Positions 60,661 to 64,000 of a stretch of DNA of 64,000 bases are shown in pieces. The stretch spans positions 125,611,821-125,675,820 of the forward strand of contig OV050033.1 in NCBI GenBank assembly GCA_920105625.2, written 5' to 3'. The translations under genes were made by a program, and so were the position numbers. Each line of letters opens with the position of its first letter. The first letter of the stretch is position 1. The DNA is from Clusia tigrina (Eukaryota; Arthropoda; Insecta; Diptera; Clusiidae). The notes below the pieces were generated by a model that made no database searches, was not told the DNA's origin, and was given only the letters and a program-made list of their open reading frames with translations.

Positions 60661-61759
60661 CAGCAGCTCTGTTATGCGTCACAGTGTGCACTGCTCGTTA
60701 TGTTATGTTAAATTAACTTTGCATAATCGCATAGAATAATAACAAAAGTGTGCCATAAATCTACTTCAAAATATATTTGTGTACATGAATATTTAAAAGG
60801 AGTGTGCGAGTTTTTCAAAACAATATGAATACGACATAATTATTGGCTCATTTAGTAAACAAATTAGACATTTAATACAAAGTCAAACCAAAAATTACCT
60901 TAAATAAATTTGTACAAACTCGCACACAGCTTTCGTTTGTTGGACATATTTCCACAGTTCCTAATTCCTAAGATCCTCCCTCTTCTTTTGTTTAGCCAAC
61001 ACACCACATTCATTAAACAATTTCAAGCTTTCACACTATTCCGTCCAGAGACCTTTCCAAAATGACAGAATATTTCAAAGAAAAACATAATTTTGGCACA
61101 TTTTCTTTCATGAATCTCAAGTTAAATTTGGTTCAAGTTAAATTTTGTTTCAGTGCTATTTTTATAAATTTACTTTCAAGGTGCGTGTAATACTATACAG
61201 TTATAGCCCCAGCAATATATGACTATTTGCATCTCATAAACTAAAATTGATATGTTTCCAAAATTTTGTTGTTGTTGCGGTTTTTATGTATGCTCGTTTT
61301 GCTTGTGAACATTAATTTAATTTCACTGTTTAATCGCAATTAAAATTATAATTAAATACACAATTAAACGAGAACGCTTCTTTAGACTTAATTTTCTTAA
61401 ATCGTATTAAAGCAGACATACAGAAGCGTATTAAAAGCATCATAAATAAATATAACATATATAAAAATATACGCACACAAAAAATACGTGAAATCTCGAC
61501 ATTTTGACATATAATTATAAATTAATAATATAAAATAAATTGCAGACAATGCGTGTGGTACAAGACAGTTTAACAGTTGGGTTAATTATACAATAATTTT
61601 TATGTAATATTACTATGCGTTTCAATAACATTTCCATTTAAAGGTATTTTGTGTATATTTTGTGTTTTCTTTTTAACTTTTTGTTTTGCGCTTTAATAAC
61701 GAACAATTTCTACATTTTTAAATCTTGCAATTAAAACTACAATTTTGGCGATTAAAACG

Positions 61760-62019
<260 letters not shown>

Positions 62020-63090
62020 TTGCTAAAATGCTTTTCTATTAAATGGTTAAAAATTAACTTCAATATTCACTTCCAGCCCATTGTTAGTGAGAACCTTGCG
62101 ATAATTATAAACCACATATTTTTCAGGATCAACAAAATCGATAAAGGATTTGAGACTGTATACAAATTTATATTAATTGGAAGCTCACACACATGAACAA
62201 GATGATAAGGCTGCGAAATAAAGGCTTAGCGCTTTGATAGTTGAAATGGCTGCAGAGGTGAGGGTGAAGAGGTCCTCAGCCTCGATCGGGGGCTACCGAT
62301 TTCCGGGTCTTCAGGAGTAATCGTCAGACAAGATGTTAATATAGCCTAGCAATTGGTGGGCATTATTTGAAGGCAAAGAAGGCCAAATCTAAACGAAATG
62401 GAGGCCAAATCTAAATGAAATGGAGGCCAAATCTAAATTAATTAATTACTTCCAGTTAATAGAAGAACATTTTAAAAGTACCCTCACTACTTTGGGACCT
62501 TTGCACAGGATTGTAATTCGACTCATATGAGGTGTTTGGTTTTAAACCATTCTGTATCCAAATATCACAACGACTTCTCATCTGAACTGAAAGTTGGGTA
62601 TCAAAATGTACCAAAAATGTCCTTAGCCATACTTCCAAGTAATAAACTTTAAACTCTTCTCCTGAGAAAGAGTAAGAAATGACATAGTACCTCATTGTTC
62701 AGAGCTATCGCCTTTTTTATAGAATCCACATCTTTCTCTAGTTGACCCCGTCAGTCAGCTTCCTCCCTCTCCAACCGTTTCAACTCCCAGCGCCTTTCAT
62801 ATTTGTATTCATATGTTCAAAGAACTTCATTTTGACAAAAATTTTCTTAATATTAGAATAAATAGTTTTCATTTTTAGTTTAAATTTGTTTGTAAAACAC
62901 TTTAAAATATGTTGGCGTTTTAAAACTGTGTATAACTCACTCATTATAGTGTTAAAACGTTTTGCTACGTGGCGCCCCGATATTGGGCCTATCCGATAAT
63001 CTTAACTTTTAAGAACAGGTTTCAATTTGGATTTCAGTTAAAACACAAATTAAAACAAAACAATAATTAATAAATATTTCAGGAGAAAAA
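62020..63090. other. Non-coding stretch with a small 23-bp triple repeat
   Basis: AGGCCAAATCTAAA(C/T)GAAATGG occurs in tandem three times at about 62380-62437. Otherwise no gene, RNA or transposon recognised. Confidence 0.6.
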
Positions 63091-63094
63091 AAAG

Positions 63095-63725
63095 AAAAGA
63101 ATTTATTCCTTCCATAGCGAGAAAATGAATTCCTTCCACAGAGAGAAAAATAATTTCTTCCACAGAGAAAAAATGTCCTTCCATAGAGAGATTTCTTCCA
63201 TAGAGAGATAAAGTATTCCTTCCACAGCAAGAAAATTGATTTCGTCCAAGGAGAGAAAAAATTTCCTGCCATAGAGAGAAAATGAATTCCACAGAGTTCC
63301 TTCCATAGAGGAAAAAAATGTCTTCCATAGAGAGAAAAGGAATTCCTTCTACAGAAAAAAAAAATATTTCCTTCCATAGCGAGAAAATGAATTCCTTCCA
63401 TAGAGAAAAATAATTTTTTCCACAGAGAGAAAAATTTACTTCTATAAAGAGGAAAAGAAGTCCTTCTATAGAGAGAAAACTGTTCCTTCCATAAAGAGAT
63501 AAAGTATTCCTTCCATAGAGAGAAAAAGAGAGTACAATAATTTCTTCCATAGAGTGAAAAGTTATTCTTTCCTTACATAGAAAAAGTTTCCCTTCCAGAA
63601 AGAGAACAAGAATTACCTCCTTAGAGAGAAAACGATTTATTTCCATAGAGCAAAAGATTTCCTTCCATAGAGAAAGAAAGATTCCCTTCCAAGGAGAGAA
63701 AAAAGGTACTCCTCCATAATTCCTT
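63095..63725. repeat. 20-35-bp minisatellite (TTCCTTCCATAGAGAGAAAA)
   Basis: About 22-25 imperfect copies of TTCCTTCCA(T/C)AGAGAGAAAA with variable A/T spacer. Minus-strand open frames across it (Leu/Phe/Ser-rich, repeated LWKE or YGRN words) are repeat products, not genes. Confidence 0.9.
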
Positions 63726-64000
63726 CCATTCTCTTGTATCTCTTCCCAAATTGCTTAAAATCCTTCTTTCTCACAGTTGGAATATTTTTAAGTATGTACA
63801 AAAAAAAGACACTTAAAAAATTATAATTGATAATCAGGGTCTGACCTCAGAGTTTCACAAGAGAGCTTCTTAAAAGTATAGCTTAAAATATTTGGCTTCG
63901 TTGAAAAAACATACTGAATAATAATAATATAATAATAATTGTTGTATAGACATAGTTTAGTGTGATTTTTGTTATAGAAAATCGTACCTCGCGCACAACT

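Noticed and set aside
62230..62310. A moderately GC-rich island considered as a tRNA or small RNA gene
   Set aside because: No A-box/B-box pair or cloverleaf could be drawn.
63009..63646. Minus-strand frames of 130-198 aa with repeated Leu-Trp-Lys-Glu or Tyr-Gly-Arg-Asn words
   Set aside because: They follow the 20-35-bp minisatellite exactly and shift between frames as the unit length changes.

Overview
The window is eukaryotic and comes from a higher dipteran (schizophoran fly). Introns have GT..AG boundaries, the non-coding DNA is AT-rich and full of simple repeats, and the two genes I can name are fly genes: the microtubule-associated protein gene futsch (MAP1B homologue, 22C10 antigen) and the gustatory receptor Gr2a. 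A tephritid-like fly is my guess from overall style; the sequence does not prove it. There is no bacterial, CRISPR or tRNA content.

Layout. 1-15041 has no coding exon I can support. It is best read as the large upstream intron of futsch, because the first visible exon starts in the middle of a codon and the first ~100 residues of the protein are not seen. It holds several degenerate tandem repeats, a 28-bp perfect hairpin and a LINE remnant. 15042-34447 (+) carries five futsch exons, one of them 16.6 kb long, giving 5,786 visible residues up to the natural stop. 34448-49936 is a non-coding stretch dominated by minisatellites, AGTACT-rich satellites and a perfect 68-copy GGGAGA array. 49937-52529 (+) is a three-exon gustatory receptor (399 aa), and 53989-56330 (+) is the five-exon Gr2a orthologue (419 aa). 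56331-64000 is AT-rich DNA with a long TA tract and minisatellites and no gene I can support.

The genes do not form one pathway. Futsch stabilises neuronal and axonal microtubules. The two receptors are seven-transmembrane ligand-gated channel-type proteins of taste neurons. In Drosophila melanogaster futsch and Gr2a both lie near the tip of the X (Muller element A), so the block looks like conserved linkage. The most striking content is the internal structure of futsch: two unrelated repeat expansions in one exon (51-aa units, then 47 units of 44 aa). The second is arranged as alternating dimers with nearly identical 792-bp higher-order copies. I found no convincing wholly new gene system; the novelty here is in repeat architecture and non-B-DNA-prone sequence.
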